Source: Nocardia spumae | Lineage (GTDB): Bacteria > Actinomycetota > Actinomycetes > Mycobacteriales > Mycobacteriaceae | Reading direction: 5' to 3' | Assembly (NCBI RefSeq): GCF_020733635.1 | Contig: NZ_JAJFZL010000001.1 | Location: 5,642,001-5,706,000, forward strand | DNA: 64,000 nt | In this document: positions 8,757-18,247 of the stretch, piece after piece | Layout of the letters: each line of letters opens with the position of its first letter | How positions within the stretch are numbered: position 1 is the first letter of the stretch | Notes under the pieces: generated by a model | Seen by the model: the letters and a program-made list of their open reading frames with translations, nothing else | What the model was told of the DNA's origin: nothing | Database searches by the model: none | Program-made: the position numbers and the translations under genes

Positions 8757-10457
8757 ATGCGGAATCGCTTGAATCCTGCCGGTGATATTCCCGATACCGG
8801 AATTCCCGAGGCGCTGGCCGCCACCATGACGATGGCCGAACAGCACGAGTGGCATCGAGGGTACCTGCGGTCGCGGTCGGTTTCGCGACGCAACTTCCTG
8901 CGCGGTTCGGCGGCCGCGGCGGCCGTGGCAGCGGTGGGGACCACACCGTTCGGCGCCCGCGCCTACGCCGATCAGGCCCAGCTCGCGGTGGGCGGGCGCC
9001 ATGTCGGCTTCGGTGCCGACGCCGCCAGTCAGCTCCGCTTCGGCGCTCAGTTGTCGCGTAATCCCGCCGGCACCAAGGTCTTTCTGGATCATGGCCCCAC
9101 CCCCGCACTCGGCGGGACGCTCGAGGCCGAGGTCCGCAATCTGGTGACCCAGATCCCCACCGGCGACGGCGGGGTCCTCGCCGCCGAGCAGTTCTACGCG
9201 CACGCGCCGGTCGACGGTCTGCCCGGGCGCATTCCGCACTTCTACCGCTGGCGCACCTCCGACGGCTTCACCGGCGACATCCGCGCGGCCGCCACCGCGA
9301 TGCCGAGTGCGCGAAATGCCGTGGTGCCCTTCCGATTCACCATGATGGGCGATCAGGGCACCGACGCCACTCCCGCACAGCCCGCGGGTGTCGCGCCCGG
9401 CGACTACGACGACAAGTACTACAAGGCCGACAACGATCCGGCGGTCCCGCACGCGGACAATGTGCTCAATCAGATCGTGGCGTGCAAGCCGGATTTCCAC
9501 GTACTCGCGGGCGATATCGCCTACGCCGACCCGTCGGGCGCGGGTAAGAAGCCCGAGTACGTCGCCGCCGGGGGTTCCGTGCCGAGCGGCTTCGACAAGT
9601 TCAACCCCTTCGTGTGGGACGTGTATCTCGGCACGATCGAGGCCAGCGCCTCGACGACACCGTGGATGTTCGCCACCGGCAACCACGACATGGAGGCCGC
9701 CTACGACACCCACGGCTACGGCGGACACCTTGCGCGCCTGGATTTTCCGGGCAACGGTCCCGCCGGATGTCCGTCGGCGTACTCGTTCACCTACGGCAAT
9801 GTGGCGGTGCTCTCCCTGGACGCCAACGACGTCTCCTACGAGATCAAGGCCAACACCGGATACTCGGGCGGCGGCCAAACCGGTTGGGTGGAGCGCACTC
9901 TCGCGAACTATCGATCGAATCCGAATATCGACTTCATCGTCTGCTTCTTCCATCACTGCGCGTACTCCACCACCGACTCGCACGCCAGTGACGGCGGTCT
10001 GCGCGACGCCTGGTGCGGACTGTTCGACCGCTATCAGGTCGACCTGGTGCTGCAGGGCCACAACCACATCTTCGAACGCACCGATCCGATTCGCGGCGGC
10101 CGTCCCACCACAACCGCCGGTGACAATTCGATCGTCTACCCGGATGCCGACGGCACCGTCTACTACACGGTGGGCGGCGGCGGCCGCCCGCGCTACGGCT
10201 TCCAGCCCGGCTCCCCCGAGACCTACCGCGGCCACGAGGTCGCCGATACCGCGGTACCCAACAGCTACGTGTGGACACCGGCCGGGAGCAAACAGGACGA
10301 GGCCGCACCGTGGTCACGGGTCCGCTTCCGGAACTACTCGTTCGTCCGGGTCGATGTGCGCCCCGGCTTCTTCGCCAGCGAGATGGACGTGGTCGCGGTG
10401 GACGAATACGGCCGCGAGTTCGACAAGGTCACCTACCGCCGCCGAGTGGGTCGCTGA
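8757..10457 (+). CDS. Tat-exported purple acid phosphatase-like metallophosphoesterase
   Basis: A 566-residue secreted phosphoesterase. A twin-arginine signal SVSRRNFLRGSAAAAAVAAVG sits near residues 42-62 and implies folded, metal-loaded export. Metallophosphoesterase motifs follow in order: MGDQGTD (in place of GDxG), LAGDIAYAD, GNHDME, FFHHCAYSTTDSH and QGHNHIFER. This is the PhoD/purple acid phosphatase arrangement with a binuclear metal centre; an N-terminal fibronectin-like region (FYRWRTSDGF) precedes it. Expected to release phosphate from organic phosphomonoesters at the cell envelope. The ATG at 8757 leaves an unusually long n-region; an internal ATG at 8826 would still keep the twin arginines. 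Confidence 0.92.
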   Translation: MRNRLNPAGDIPDTGIPEALAATMTMAEQHEWHRGYLRSRSVSRRNFLRGSAAAAAVAAVGTTPFGARAYADQAQLAVGGRHVGFGADAASQLRFGAQLSRNPAGTKVFLDHGPTPALGGTLEAEVRNLVTQIPTGDGGVLAAEQFYAHAPVDGLPGRIPHFYRWRTSDGFTGDIRAAATAMPSARNAVVPFRFTMMGDQGTDATPAQPAGVAPGDYDDKYYKADNDPAVPHADNVLNQIVACKPDFHVLAGDIAYADPSGAGKKPEYVAAGGSVPSGFDKFNPFVWDVYLGTIEASASTTPWMFATGNHDMEAAYDTHGYGGHLARLDFPGNGPAGCPSAYSFTYGNVAVLSLDANDVSYEIKANTGYSGGGQTGWVERTLANYRSNPNIDFIVCFFHHCAYSTTDSHASDGGLRDAWCGLFDRYQVDLVLQGHNHIFERTDPIRGGRPTTTAGDNSIVYPDADGTVYYTVGGGGRPRYGFQPGSPETYRGHEVADTAVPNSYVWTPAGSKQDEAAPWSRVRFRNYSFVRVDVRPGFFASEMDVVAVDEYGREFDKVTYRRRVGR

Positions 10458-10475
10458 GCTCTCGGCCGTCCACGG

Positions 10476-10494
10476 GCAGGGCCGGCCGCCCTGC
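10476..10494 (+). terminator. hairpin after the phosphatase gene
   Basis: Perfect 7-bp stem GCAGGGC / GCCCTGC with a 5-nt loop, 19 bp after the stop codon and just before the next start. There is no T-run, so it may be a transcript 3' stabiliser or a 5' leader structure of the next gene. Confidence 0.35.
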
Positions 10495-10509
10495 GCCAAG
10501 ATGGTCGCC

Positions 10510-11529
10510 ATGACGAATCGCTCTCGCCGGGTTCGCCTCTCGGTTCTCGACACCGCTCCCATCGCGGCGGGATCGGACGCGAGGACGGCGCTGCACAACA
10601 GCGTCGAACTCGCGAAACGTGCCGATGCCCTTGGGTACCATCGGTATTGGCTGCCCGAGCACCACGGGATGCGCGGCGTGGCCAGTACCGCACCGGCGGT
10701 CGTCGCGGCCCGGATCGCCTCGGCGACCCACCGGATACGGGTGGGTGCGGGCGGCGTGATGCTGCCCAACCATTCCCCCGTCGTCGTCGCGGAGGAGTTC
10801 GGCACCCTGGAGTGCTTCCACCCGGGACGCATCGATCTCGGGCTGGGCCGCGCGCTCGGCGGACCGCGCGACGTCGCCGACCGCGTGCGCGGTCCACACG
10901 AACGCGCAGCCACGCCCTTCGCGGACCGAATAGCCGAATTGATCGCGCTTTTCGATGCCGACGGCGACCGACCGGCAGCGGTCCCGGCCGCAGGCAACCG
11001 ACCCGAGATCTGGCTGCTCGGCAGCAGCGACCACACCGCCCGGATCGCCGGGGACCTCGGACTGCCCTTCGCGGCCGCCCATCATTTGACGCCGATGAAC
11101 ACGGTGGAAGCCACCGGCCGCTATCTCGACTGCTTCCGTCCATCCGCGATCTGCCCCACACCGCGGATCTCGATCAGTGTCTCGGTGATCGTCGCGACGA
11201 ATGCGGAACGCGCGCACTGGCTCGCCGGATCGCTGCGGATGAAGACCGCGCGCCGGCGACAGGGCGAACCGATGCGGCTGCCGGCCCCCGACGTCGCCGC
11301 CGACCGCGGGTTCGCGACCCCTCGGCATCCCGGCGACGAGCCGCCCGGCCTGATCGTCGGGACGACGACGACCGTGCTACCGGCATTGGCCGCGCTCGCC
11401 GACGCCGCCGATGCCGACGAGCTACTGGTGAAGACCGACGTTTACGACCCGGAGGACCGGCACGAATCCTACGAACTGCTGATGAACGCCGCCGACCGTC
11501 TGCCGCACCCGGCGCGGCAGCGGCCGTGA
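10510..11529 (+). CDS. luciferase-like monooxygenase (LLM, MsnO8-type)
   Basis: A 339-residue (beta/alpha)8 flavin-dependent oxidoreductase. RLSVLDTAPIAAGSDA at the N-terminus, GYHRYWLPEHHGM, RVGAGGVMLPNHSPVVVAEEF, LECFHPGRIDLGLGRALG and WLLGSSDHTARIAGDLGLPFA are the conserved landmarks of the MsnO8 branch. It uses reduced flavin to oxidise an unknown organic substrate. The ATG at 10501 is an alternative in-frame start; neither has a strong ribosome site. Another LLM-family gene follows 117 bp downstream on the same strand but belongs to a different branch. Confidence 0.88.
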   Translation: MTNRSRRVRLSVLDTAPIAAGSDARTALHNSVELAKRADALGYHRYWLPEHHGMRGVASTAPAVVAARIASATHRIRVGAGGVMLPNHSPVVVAEEFGTLECFHPGRIDLGLGRALGGPRDVADRVRGPHERAATPFADRIAELIALFDADGDRPAAVPAAGNRPEIWLLGSSDHTARIAGDLGLPFAAAHHLTPMNTVEATGRYLDCFRPSAICPTPRISISVSVIVATNAERAHWLAGSLRMKTARRRQGEPMRLPAPDVAADRGFATPRHPGDEPPGLIVGTTTTVLPALAALADAADADELLVKTDVYDPEDRHESYELLMNAADRLPHPARQRP

Positions 11530-11646
11530 CGCTGCGCGGGTTCCGGATGACCCACGTCAACCGAGGGGTCCGGTCAGCCGGACGGCGCTACCACTGACCG
11601 GATCACTCGGTAGTGCCCGGTACCGGCGGCGACCAGGATGGCGGCC

Positions 11647-12543
11647 ATGCGCTTCCATTTCGCCGAGGCGGCCACCGCCCCGGATCACTGGATTCCGCTG
11701 GCGCGCGCGGTGGAGGCGGCCGGGTTCACCGGAATCTGTGTCGCCGACAGCCTGGCCTTTCCGCGTGACAGCGACGCCCGCTACCCCTATACCGACTCGG
11801 GGCAGCGCGAGTTCCTGCGCGGCAAGCCCTTCGTGGAGCCGATGATCGCCTGCACCGCGATACTGACCGCCACCACAACTCTGCGAGCGACGCCGTTCGT
11901 GCTCAAACTGCCGGTCCGGCCGCCGCTGCTGGTGGCGAAACAGGCTGCCTCACTGGCGGTGCTGAGCGGGCATCGGCTGTCGCTGGGCGTCGGTATCAGT
12001 CCCTGGCCACAGGATTTCACCGCGATGGGAGTGCTGTTCGAACGACGCGGGGCCCGCCTGGACGAGGCCATCGACATCGTGCGCGGGCTGTGCGCGGGTG
12101 GCATGTTCGACTACCACGGACAACTCTATGAACTACCGGCGATACAGATCGAACCCGTTCCGGCCCAGCCGATCCCGATCCTCGTCGGCGGGCACAGCGA
12201 GGCGGCCCTGCGCCGGGCGGCCCGCCGGGGCGACGGCTGGATGCACGCGGGCGGCGACCCCCGGGAACTGACCGGACTCCTGCACCGCCTCGCCGCCCTG
12301 CGCGCACAGCACCCCGGACAGCGGACGGACCGGCCGTTCGAAATCCACGTCGTCTCCCCCGATGCCTTCACCGTCGACGGCGTCGCCGGGCTGGCGGGGG
12401 CCGGCGTCACCGATGTGATCGTCGGATTCCGCAGCGCCTACGACGCCGGCCCCGATACCCGCTCGCTGGACGAGAAACTCGAGGCGATCACCCGATACGG
12501 AGACACGGTCATCGCCGCGCACGGTGCGCGGCAGTCGAACTGA
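11647..12543 (+). CDS. LLM-class F420-dependent oxidoreductase (TIGR03619-like)
   Basis: A 298-residue luciferase-fold enzyme. The N-terminus MRFHFAEAATAPDHWIPLARAVEAAGFTGI, the TATTTLRATPFVLKLPVRPP segment, LGVGISPWPQDFTAMGV, RRGARLDEAIDIVRGLC and PIPILVGGHSEAALRRAARRGDGW are typical of actinobacterial F420-type LLM oxidoreductases. The cofactor and substrate are inferred from family only. The ATG at 11647 has AGGA 8 bp upstream; the ATG at 11638 overlaps that site and is less likely. It converges on the esterase gene with an 8-bp gap. Confidence 0.88.
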   Translation: MRFHFAEAATAPDHWIPLARAVEAAGFTGICVADSLAFPRDSDARYPYTDSGQREFLRGKPFVEPMIACTAILTATTTLRATPFVLKLPVRPPLLVAKQAASLAVLSGHRLSLGVGISPWPQDFTAMGVLFERRGARLDEAIDIVRGLCAGGMFDYHGQLYELPAIQIEPVPAQPIPILVGGHSEAALRRAARRGDGWMHAGGDPRELTGLLHRLAALRAQHPGQRTDRPFEIHVVSPDAFTVDGVAGLAGAGVTDVIVGFRSAYDAGPDTRSLDEKLEAITRYGDTVIAAHGARQSN

Positions 12544-12551
12544 TCGCCGGG

Positions 12552-13535
12552 CTACACGCCCAGCGCCGGGGCGAACACCGCCCAGGAGTCGTGCAGATCG
12601 TCCTGCCAGTAGGTCCAGGCGTGGGTGCCCGGACGGCTGACCACCGTGGCCGGAATGCCCAGGGCGCCGAGGCGGCCGGTGAGCTGGCGGGTGCACGCGT
12701 TGACCACGCCCTCCATCACACCGCCGACCGCGACCCGATTGATCAGCTTGCCCAGATCACCGGAGATCGACGGATCGCCGAGAGTGTCGTGCACCCCGGG
12801 TACACCGTTGCCGGAGGAGATGTAGAGCGCGGTACCGCGCAGCCGGTCGGCGTTGATCACCGGATCGTGGGCCGCCCAGGCCGGATCGCCCGGACCGCCC
12901 CACATGTTCCCGGCATTGGCGCCGAAAACGCCCAGTTGCGAGTACACGTACGCCTGGGGCACCCCGCCGCTGGTCACCGGGCAGCCGCTGTAGGCGCCGA
13001 CCGCCTGGTACAGACCAGGTGTCTGGATCGCCAGATCCAGCGCCGACGTAGCCGACATCGACGTGCCCGCGACGGCATTGCGGCCGGTCATCCGGAATTC
13101 GGAGTCCAGCAGCGGCGGCAGCTCGCGGGTCAGGAAGGTCGACCACTCGTTGCGGCCCAGCACCGGATCATCGGATTTCCAGTCGGTGTAGTAGCTGGCG
13201 CGACCGCCCATCGGCACGATCACGTTGACCGGCTTGTCGGCGAAGAACTGCGCCACGTCGGTCCGGTTCATCCACGGGCCGCCGTCCTCACCGCCGTCGA
13301 CCGCGTTGAGCAGATACAGTGCGGGAGCGGCGAAGTCCGGATGCGACACCCAGACATTGATCTGCCTGTTCATCGCCGGGGAGTACACATCGACCGAATA
13401 CTGCCGGCCACCGAGTGGATGGACGCCGACGATCGCCGGACCACCGGGATCGGCCGAAGCGACCACAGGCACCACCGCGGCAATCATGGCGAAGGCGGCG
13501 AACAGGACAGCAAAACAGCGTGGGAGCCGGTGCAT
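12552..13535 (-). CDS. secreted mycolyltransferase (antigen 85-like) esterase
   Basis: A 327-residue alpha/beta hydrolase with a Sec signal peptide (residues 1 to about 30, ending near VVASADPG). The nucleophile elbow GTSMSATSALDLA near residue 158 mirrors the antigen 85 GxSM motif; WSTFLTRELPPLL and GAYSGCPVTS are also antigen-85-like, and the catalytic histidine is in PGTHAWTYWQDDL near residue 308. Such enzymes transfer mycolate from trehalose monomycolate to trehalose, arabinogalactan or protein serines. It lies 40 bp downstream of the DUF6875-like gene and on the same strand as the NRPS, so it may belong to that operon. Substrate not determinable. Confidence 0.87.
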   Translation of the reverse strand: MHRLPRCFAVLFAAFAMIAAVVPVVASADPGGPAIVGVHPLGGRQYSVDVYSPAMNRQINVWVSHPDFAAPALYLLNAVDGGEDGGPWMNRTDVAQFFADKPVNVIVPMGGRASYYTDWKSDDPVLGRNEWSTFLTRELPPLLDSEFRMTGRNAVAGTSMSATSALDLAIQTPGLYQAVGAYSGCPVTSGGVPQAYVYSQLGVFGANAGNMWGGPGDPAWAAHDPVINADRLRGTALYISSGNGVPGVHDTLGDPSISGDLGKLINRVAVGGVMEGVVNACTRQLTGRLGALGIPATVVSRPGTHAWTYWQDDLHDSWAVFAPALGV

Positions 13536-13575
13536 GCGTGGAGTATCGCACCCTGTCACGGTCGCCGCAGCGTAG

Positions 13576-14277
13576 TCAGCGGGCGTGTTCACCGGGCGCA
13601 TGCGCCCGCAACGCGGTGATCTCACCGGCGGCGGGCCCGGCTACTCGCATCCGTTCGGCTATTTCCCAGCGCAAGCGGCGGGGCAGATTCGGCGCCAGAT
13701 GGGTGAAATAGGCGTACAGCCACTCACTGCGCCCGACCAGGAAGGGATAGTCGGTACTCATCATCGGACGCAGCACCAGCATCGGCAGCGGCGCGTCCAG
13801 CGGGTGGAAGTCCCGATTCCACAGGCCCGGAACGGTACAGCCGGGATAGAACTGGCCGAGCATCCAGCCGCGCCGCACCACCTCGGTCTTGCGCTCCCCG
13901 TGCACGGCATCGATGCGCGCGCAGTCGGTGAGCTCGGGGAAGACGGTCACCAACGCGGTGGAGTGCGGCGGCCGATCGCCGCCCGCCACCAGCTTGCCGT
14001 AGGCCTCGATCGCGTCGTCGACGACCGCGTGCATTCGTTCGACGGTCACCTCGTCACCGCCGGGCACCATGGCCGCCCACAGCGTGTGCCGGGCCGCGCT
14101 GTGCTGCACGAACGGGCAGACCGGACCGTCACGCCCCAGATCGGGATGCGGCGCCATCAGATGCCGGGCCACCCAGTCGGTGAGAGTGCCGGCGGCGGCG
14201 TGACATCCGTGCCATCCGTCCCGGTCGCCGTACACATCCCACCACCGTGTCCCGGTCCGCGCACCCGACTCCACCAT
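13576..14277 (-). CDS. DUF6875-like protein linked to the NRPS
   Basis: A 233-residue soluble protein without signal peptide or membrane segment. Features: a CPFVQHSAARHTLW segment near residue 54, a TALVTVFPEL strand, ERKTEVVRRGWMLGQFYPGC and PMLVLRPMMSTDYPFLVGRSEWLYAYF. From memory this pattern belongs to DUF6875, a family seen beside NRPS and related biosynthetic genes; no reaction is established. The ATG at 14277 starts 1 bp after the NRPS stop codon, so the two are translated together. Role in tailoring or transferring the NRPS product is inference from position. Confidence 0.75.
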   Translation of the reverse strand: MVESGARTGTRWWDVYGDRDGWHGCHAAAGTLTDWVARHLMAPHPDLGRDGPVCPFVQHSAARHTLWAAMVPGGDEVTVERMHAVVDDAIEAYGKLVAGGDRPPHSTALVTVFPELTDCARIDAVHGERKTEVVRRGWMLGQFYPGCTVPGLWNRDFHPLDAPLPMLVLRPMMSTDYPFLVGRSEWLYAYFTHLAPNLPRRLRWEIAERMRVAGPAAGEITALRAHAPGEHAR

Positions 14278-14278
14278 G

Positions 14279-17200
14279 TCAATCCCTCGCCCGCAGGTAG
14301 TCGGCGAGGAGCGGACCGATCTCCGCGACCACAGCGCCGTTGGTGAGCTGGGCATGGGCGGCCGCGACGGGATGTTCGACGAGGGCACCGCGGACGTAGG
14401 GCCGCCACAGCTCCGCGTCGAACAGCTCGGTCGGACCTCGGGTGGCCGAGAAGTAGAGCAGATCACCGTCGAAGACGCCGGGGCGATAGCGATGCGACAT
14501 CCGGACACCGTCGACATATCCGCGGTGCAGTCGGGTCAATTGCGCGGCCGAGAGACCGGTGCCGAACGAGGGGCCGGCGGCGGCCAATTCGGCGGCGGCC
14601 TGTGCGGCGGTGAGGTCGTCGAGCTGGTCGGCGTCCTCGGGTTCGTCCCCGAGCAGATGGGTCAGCAGATCCCGCATGCGCGGTATCGGCGGCGGCGGTA
14701 TCTCGTCGCTGAACACGAGACTGTCCAGCATGGCCAGGGTGGCGACCTCCGCGCCCTCATCACGCAACCGCACCGCGATGGCGTGGGCGATCTGCCCGCC
14801 CAGTGACCAGCCCAGCAGATGGTAGGGACCCGTGGGCCGGATACGCCGGATCTGCTCGACATAGCGCCCGGCCAGTTCGCCGATATCGGTCGCACCGCGG
14901 TCGGTGTCGCGCCCGTCGTCGTCCTGGACGGCCAGCAGCGGTGACTGCAGACCGTATACCGGCCGATCCCGGATGTGTCCGGCCAGGCCGGCGTAACACC
15001 ACGCCAGCGGCACCGCGGAATGCACGCAGAACAGCGGCGCCTGTAATCCGTTGCGGCGCAGCGTGAGCAGTGGGCCCAGACCGTCCTCGCCGGGCGCGGC
15101 CACGGGGGCCTCGAGCCGTTCGGCGAGTTCGGCGACCGAGGACGCGGCGTACAGCCAGCGCACGGTCACGGGTTGCCCGGTGGCACTCGCGAGTTCGGCC
15201 GCCACCGTCACACCGAGCAGGGAATTTCCCCCGAGTTCGAAGAAGTCGTCGTCGATACCGACCCGATCGGCTCCGGTGGCCCTCGCGAAAAGCGCCGCGA
15301 CCACCCGCTGCGCCTCGGATTCCGGCTGCCGGTATCGATGCGCCACCGGATGCGGCGCCGGCAGGGCCGCGCGATCGACCTTGCCGTGCGGTGTGACCGG
15401 CAACGCGGGCAATTCGACCAGCTGGGCCGGGACCAGCGCCGCGGGCAGCCGTTCGCGCAATCGGCGGATCACCCGGTGGAGATCGATCCGATCAGCTTGT
15501 CCGGCAACGGTGTGCGTCGTCCGCGCGGCGACGATGTAGCCGATCAACCGCTCCCCCCGCGATGCTCGATCGACGGCCACCGCGGCCTGAGCGATCTCCG
15601 GCAGCTCGGTCAGCGCCGATTCGATCTCGCCCGGCTCGATCCGGCGCCCCCGGATACTCAGTTGGACATCGGCCCGGCCCAGGAACTCCGCGACCCCGTC
15701 GACGTCGAGGCGGATCAGATCGCCGGTGCGATAGCAGCGCTGTCCCGGCCTCGCCGGATCGGCCACGAAAGCGGCCGCGGTCGCCGCCGGATCGCCGCGA
15801 TATCCCGCGGCCACACCGTCTCCGCCGAGATACAACTCACCGCGCCCGCCGGGCGGAACCGGCCGCAGCTGCTCGTCGAGCACCACGGCACGCACCCCCG
15901 GCAGCATCGTCCCGATCGGCACGGCGCCCGGCGGCGGCTCCGCGGGCACCTCGAATTGCGTTGTCATGACCGTCGTTTCGGTCGGACCGTAGCCGTTGAA
16001 CAGGCGAACCGATGAGCTCCAGCGCCGGGCGAGCTCGACCGGACACGCCTCCCCACCCACCACCACGACCCGCAGGCACGGCACCTGTCGCGGATCCAGC
16101 GTGGCCAGGACGGCGGGTGTGGTCAGGAAATGGGTGATCGCCTGCGTTCGCAGCAGATCGCTCAGTTCGGTACCGGCCACGATCGAGGGCGGCTCGACGA
16201 CGATACGCGCGCCGGCGGCGCAAGCGGCCAGCAGCTCGAGCAGATGCGCATCGAACGACGGCGCGTGCGCGTGCAGCACCCGTGAATCGGGCCGCACCGC
16301 ATAGGCTTCGGCGATATGCGCGGCGAGGGCGCCCAGACCGCGATGGGTCACCGCGACCGCTTTCGGCCGCCCGGTCGTCCCCGAGGTGTGAATGACGTAC
16401 GCGTGCTGGTCCGGATGCAGCGAGCGGAGACGATCCGCCTCACCGACCTCCGTCGCCGGACGTTGCCGCACCCGCGCCACCGATTCCGGATCGTCGAGCG
16501 TGAGCCAGTGCGGCCCGTCCGGCAACCCGCCGCGCACGGAGGACACCGTGAGCCCCACCCGCGCACCGGAGTTCGCGACCACCACCGCCAGACGTGCGGG
16601 CGGATCCTGTGGGTCGACCGGAACGAACGCGGCGCCGACGGCTGCCACCGCCCGAAGCGCCAGTATCGATTCGGCGGAGCGTGGCACCGCGGCGACGACC
16701 GAATCACCGGGCCCGACACCGTATTCGAGGAGTTCCCGCGCCCATTGGGCGCACCGGCGATCCCATTCCCGGAATGTCCACCGCCGGGCGCCGTCGCAGA
16801 CCGCGATCGCGTCCGGATCGCCCGCGGACCGCAGCAGCTCCGGCAGCAGTCGGACAGTCGACGCACCGGCGTCCTCGGCCTGGACCGGCACGACCGTACT
16901 CCGCGATCCGAGTGAGCCGACACGCTGATCCGGTGCGGCACGGAGGAATTCGTCGAAGTAGGTGAGAAACCCCTCGTGATGCCAGGCCAGCGTGCGCTGC
17001 GAATACAGCGCCGGATTGGCCTGCATATCGATCCGCGCGGTGCGCTCGTCGGCGCCCAGCTGATATCCGTTGACCAGCAGATCCTCCACGGGTCCGAGCG
17101 CCAGCAGCACCGCTTGACCGGTGACCGGGCCCAGCCGCAGCGGTTCCACGAATCCGAGCACGTTCAGCACCGGGCCGAAACCGCCTCGCGCGACCCGGCT

Positions 17201-18247
17201 CTCACCGCGATCGCGCTGCATATCCTCATATCGATAGCGCTGATGGCGCAGCGCGCCGATCACACGCACCCGGACCCGATCGATCATCTCGGTGACCGTG
17301 GCCGCCCCGATATCCCGCAGCCGCAACGGAACCACATTCGACAGCGATCCGGCGGAGTTGCGCAACGCCGCCGTGGGCCGCACCGCCATCGGGACGGCGA
17401 CCACGAGATCGTCACGGCCGGTCATCGCCGCCAGATAGCAGGCGAAGGCGGCCACGGTGAGCTCGGTGAACCCCGCTCCCGTTCGATCGCGCACCACCGC
17501 AAGCCGTTGCGCGGTGCCCTCGGGCACCTGCCCGCCCACTCGATGCGGCCGCGAGGACGGGGGCGCCGAGGAACCGCTCAATCCGGTGGTGGGCGGCAGA
17601 TCGGCCAATTGTTCACGCCAGTAATCGGCATCGGCGCGGGCTCGATCGGAATCGCGGTACGCCTGCTCGTCGGCTACCAGCTCGGCGATCGAGAGCGGCC
17701 GACGGGCAGGCCGGGCCGGCTCCCCGGATCCGATTGCCGCGGCATAGAGTTCGGCGGTGCGGCGCAGCACCGCCGCGGCGCCGACACCGTCGAGCACGAT
17801 GTGATGGCTGCGCAGATACAACAGATGCCGTTGCGGACCGATCCGATACAGCGTGGCCAGCGACAGGCGATCGCTCAGCAGATCCAGCGGCGCATCGTAA
17901 TCGGCGGCCATCCGCGCACGGGCCGCGCCGACCGGATCGGCGGTCGCGGCGAGATCCACCACCGACAGTGGTTCGAACGCATCGGGATCCAGGAACTGCC
18001 GCGGACTGCCCGCGCACATCCGGAAACGCACCTGCGGTGATTGCAGCTCCGCGGCCGCGGTGGCCGCCGCCGCGCGCAACGGCCCGACCCGCAGCGGACC
18101 GGTCAGATCCAGGTACATGGCCACCGTATTGGGCAACTGTGGATAAAGCTGCTGAGCAACCCACCAGCGCAGTTGTGCCTCCGATAGTGGGATGTCGGGC
18201 AGGTCACCGAAATCCGTCCGGGCCGCGGCGTCTCCGACTCGAGTCAC
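14279..18247 (-). CDS. single-module non-ribosomal peptide synthetase, C-A-PCP-TE (EntF-like layout)
   Basis: A 1322-residue one-module NRPS. The condensation domain (about 15-430) has an intact HHxxxDG at 148-154; its tail GPVLNVLGFVEPLRLG and LGPVEDLLVNGY recalls EntF-type C domains. The adenylation domain (about 465-960) has HTSGTTGRPKAVAVTH, FNGYGPTETTV, YRTGDLIRL and the A10 lysine in PHGKVDRAAL. The PCP serine is in DDFFELGGNSLLG near 1010. The thioesterase has GWSLGGQIAHA near 1150 and a C-terminal HAQLTNGA. Aligned by eye to GrsA, the pocket residues read D-A-L-L-V-G-G-V-M plus K; I assign no substrate. The GTG at 18247 with AGGAGG upstream overlaps the stop of a leader mini-gene (GTGA). 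No MbtH gene or partner carrier is in view. Confidence 0.93.
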   Translation of the reverse strand: MTRVGDAAARTDFGDLPDIPLSEAQLRWWVAQQLYPQLPNTVAMYLDLTGPLRVGPLRAAAATAAAELQSPQVRFRMCAGSPRQFLDPDAFEPLSVVDLAATADPVGAARARMAADYDAPLDLLSDRLSLATLYRIGPQRHLLYLRSHHIVLDGVGAAAVLRRTAELYAAAIGSGEPARPARRPLSIAELVADEQAYRDSDRARADADYWREQLADLPPTTGLSGSSAPPSSRPHRVGGQVPEGTAQRLAVVRDRTGAGFTELTVAAFACYLAAMTGRDDLVVAVPMAVRPTAALRNSAGSLSNVVPLRLRDIGAATVTEMIDRVRVRVIGALRHQRYRYEDMQRDRGESRVARGGFGPVLNVLGFVEPLRLGPVTGQAVLLALGPVEDLLVNGYQLGADERTARIDMQANPALYSQRTLAWHHEGFLTYFDEFLRAAPDQRVGSLGSRSTVVPVQAEDAGASTVRLLPELLRSAGDPDAIAVCDGARRWTFREWDRRCAQWARELLEYGVGPGDSVVAAVPRSAESILALRAVAAVGAAFVPVDPQDPPARLAVVVANSGARVGLTVSSVRGGLPDGPHWLTLDDPESVARVRQRPATEVGEADRLRSLHPDQHAYVIHTSGTTGRPKAVAVTHRGLGALAAHIAEAYAVRPDSRVLHAHAPSFDAHLLELLAACAAGARIVVEPPSIVAGTELSDLLRTQAITHFLTTPAVLATLDPRQVPCLRVVVVGGEACPVELARRWSSSVRLFNGYGPTETTVMTTQFEVPAEPPPGAVPIGTMLPGVRAVVLDEQLRPVPPGGRGELYLGGDGVAAGYRGDPAATAAAFVADPARPGQRCYRTGDLIRLDVDGVAEFLGRADVQLSIRGRRIEPGEIESALTELPEIAQAAVAVDRASRGERLIGYIVAARTTHTVAGQADRIDLHRVIRRLRERLPAALVPAQLVELPALPVTPHGKVDRAALPAPHPVAHRYRQPESEAQRVVAALFARATGADRVGIDDDFFELGGNSLLGVTVAAELASATGQPVTVRWLYAASSVAELAERLEAPVAAPGEDGLGPLLTLRRNGLQAPLFCVHSAVPLAWCYAGLAGHIRDRPVYGLQSPLLAVQDDDGRDTDRGATDIGELAGRYVEQIRRIRPTGPYHLLGWSLGGQIAHAIAVRLRDEGAEVATLAMLDSLVFSDEIPPPPIPRMRDLLTHLLGDEPEDADQLDDLTAAQAAAELAAAGPSFGTGLSAAQLTRLHRGYVDGVRMSHRYRPGVFDGDLLYFSATRGPTELFDAELWRPYVRGALVEHPVAAAHAQLTNGAVVAEIGPLLADYLRARD

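Noticed and set aside
8628..10235. Long minus-strand open frame antisense to the phosphatase gene, in frame with the TfoX-like gene
   Set aside because: Valine/glycine/arginine-rich shadow of the phosphatase; the TfoX gene has its own ATG and ribosome site at 8627.
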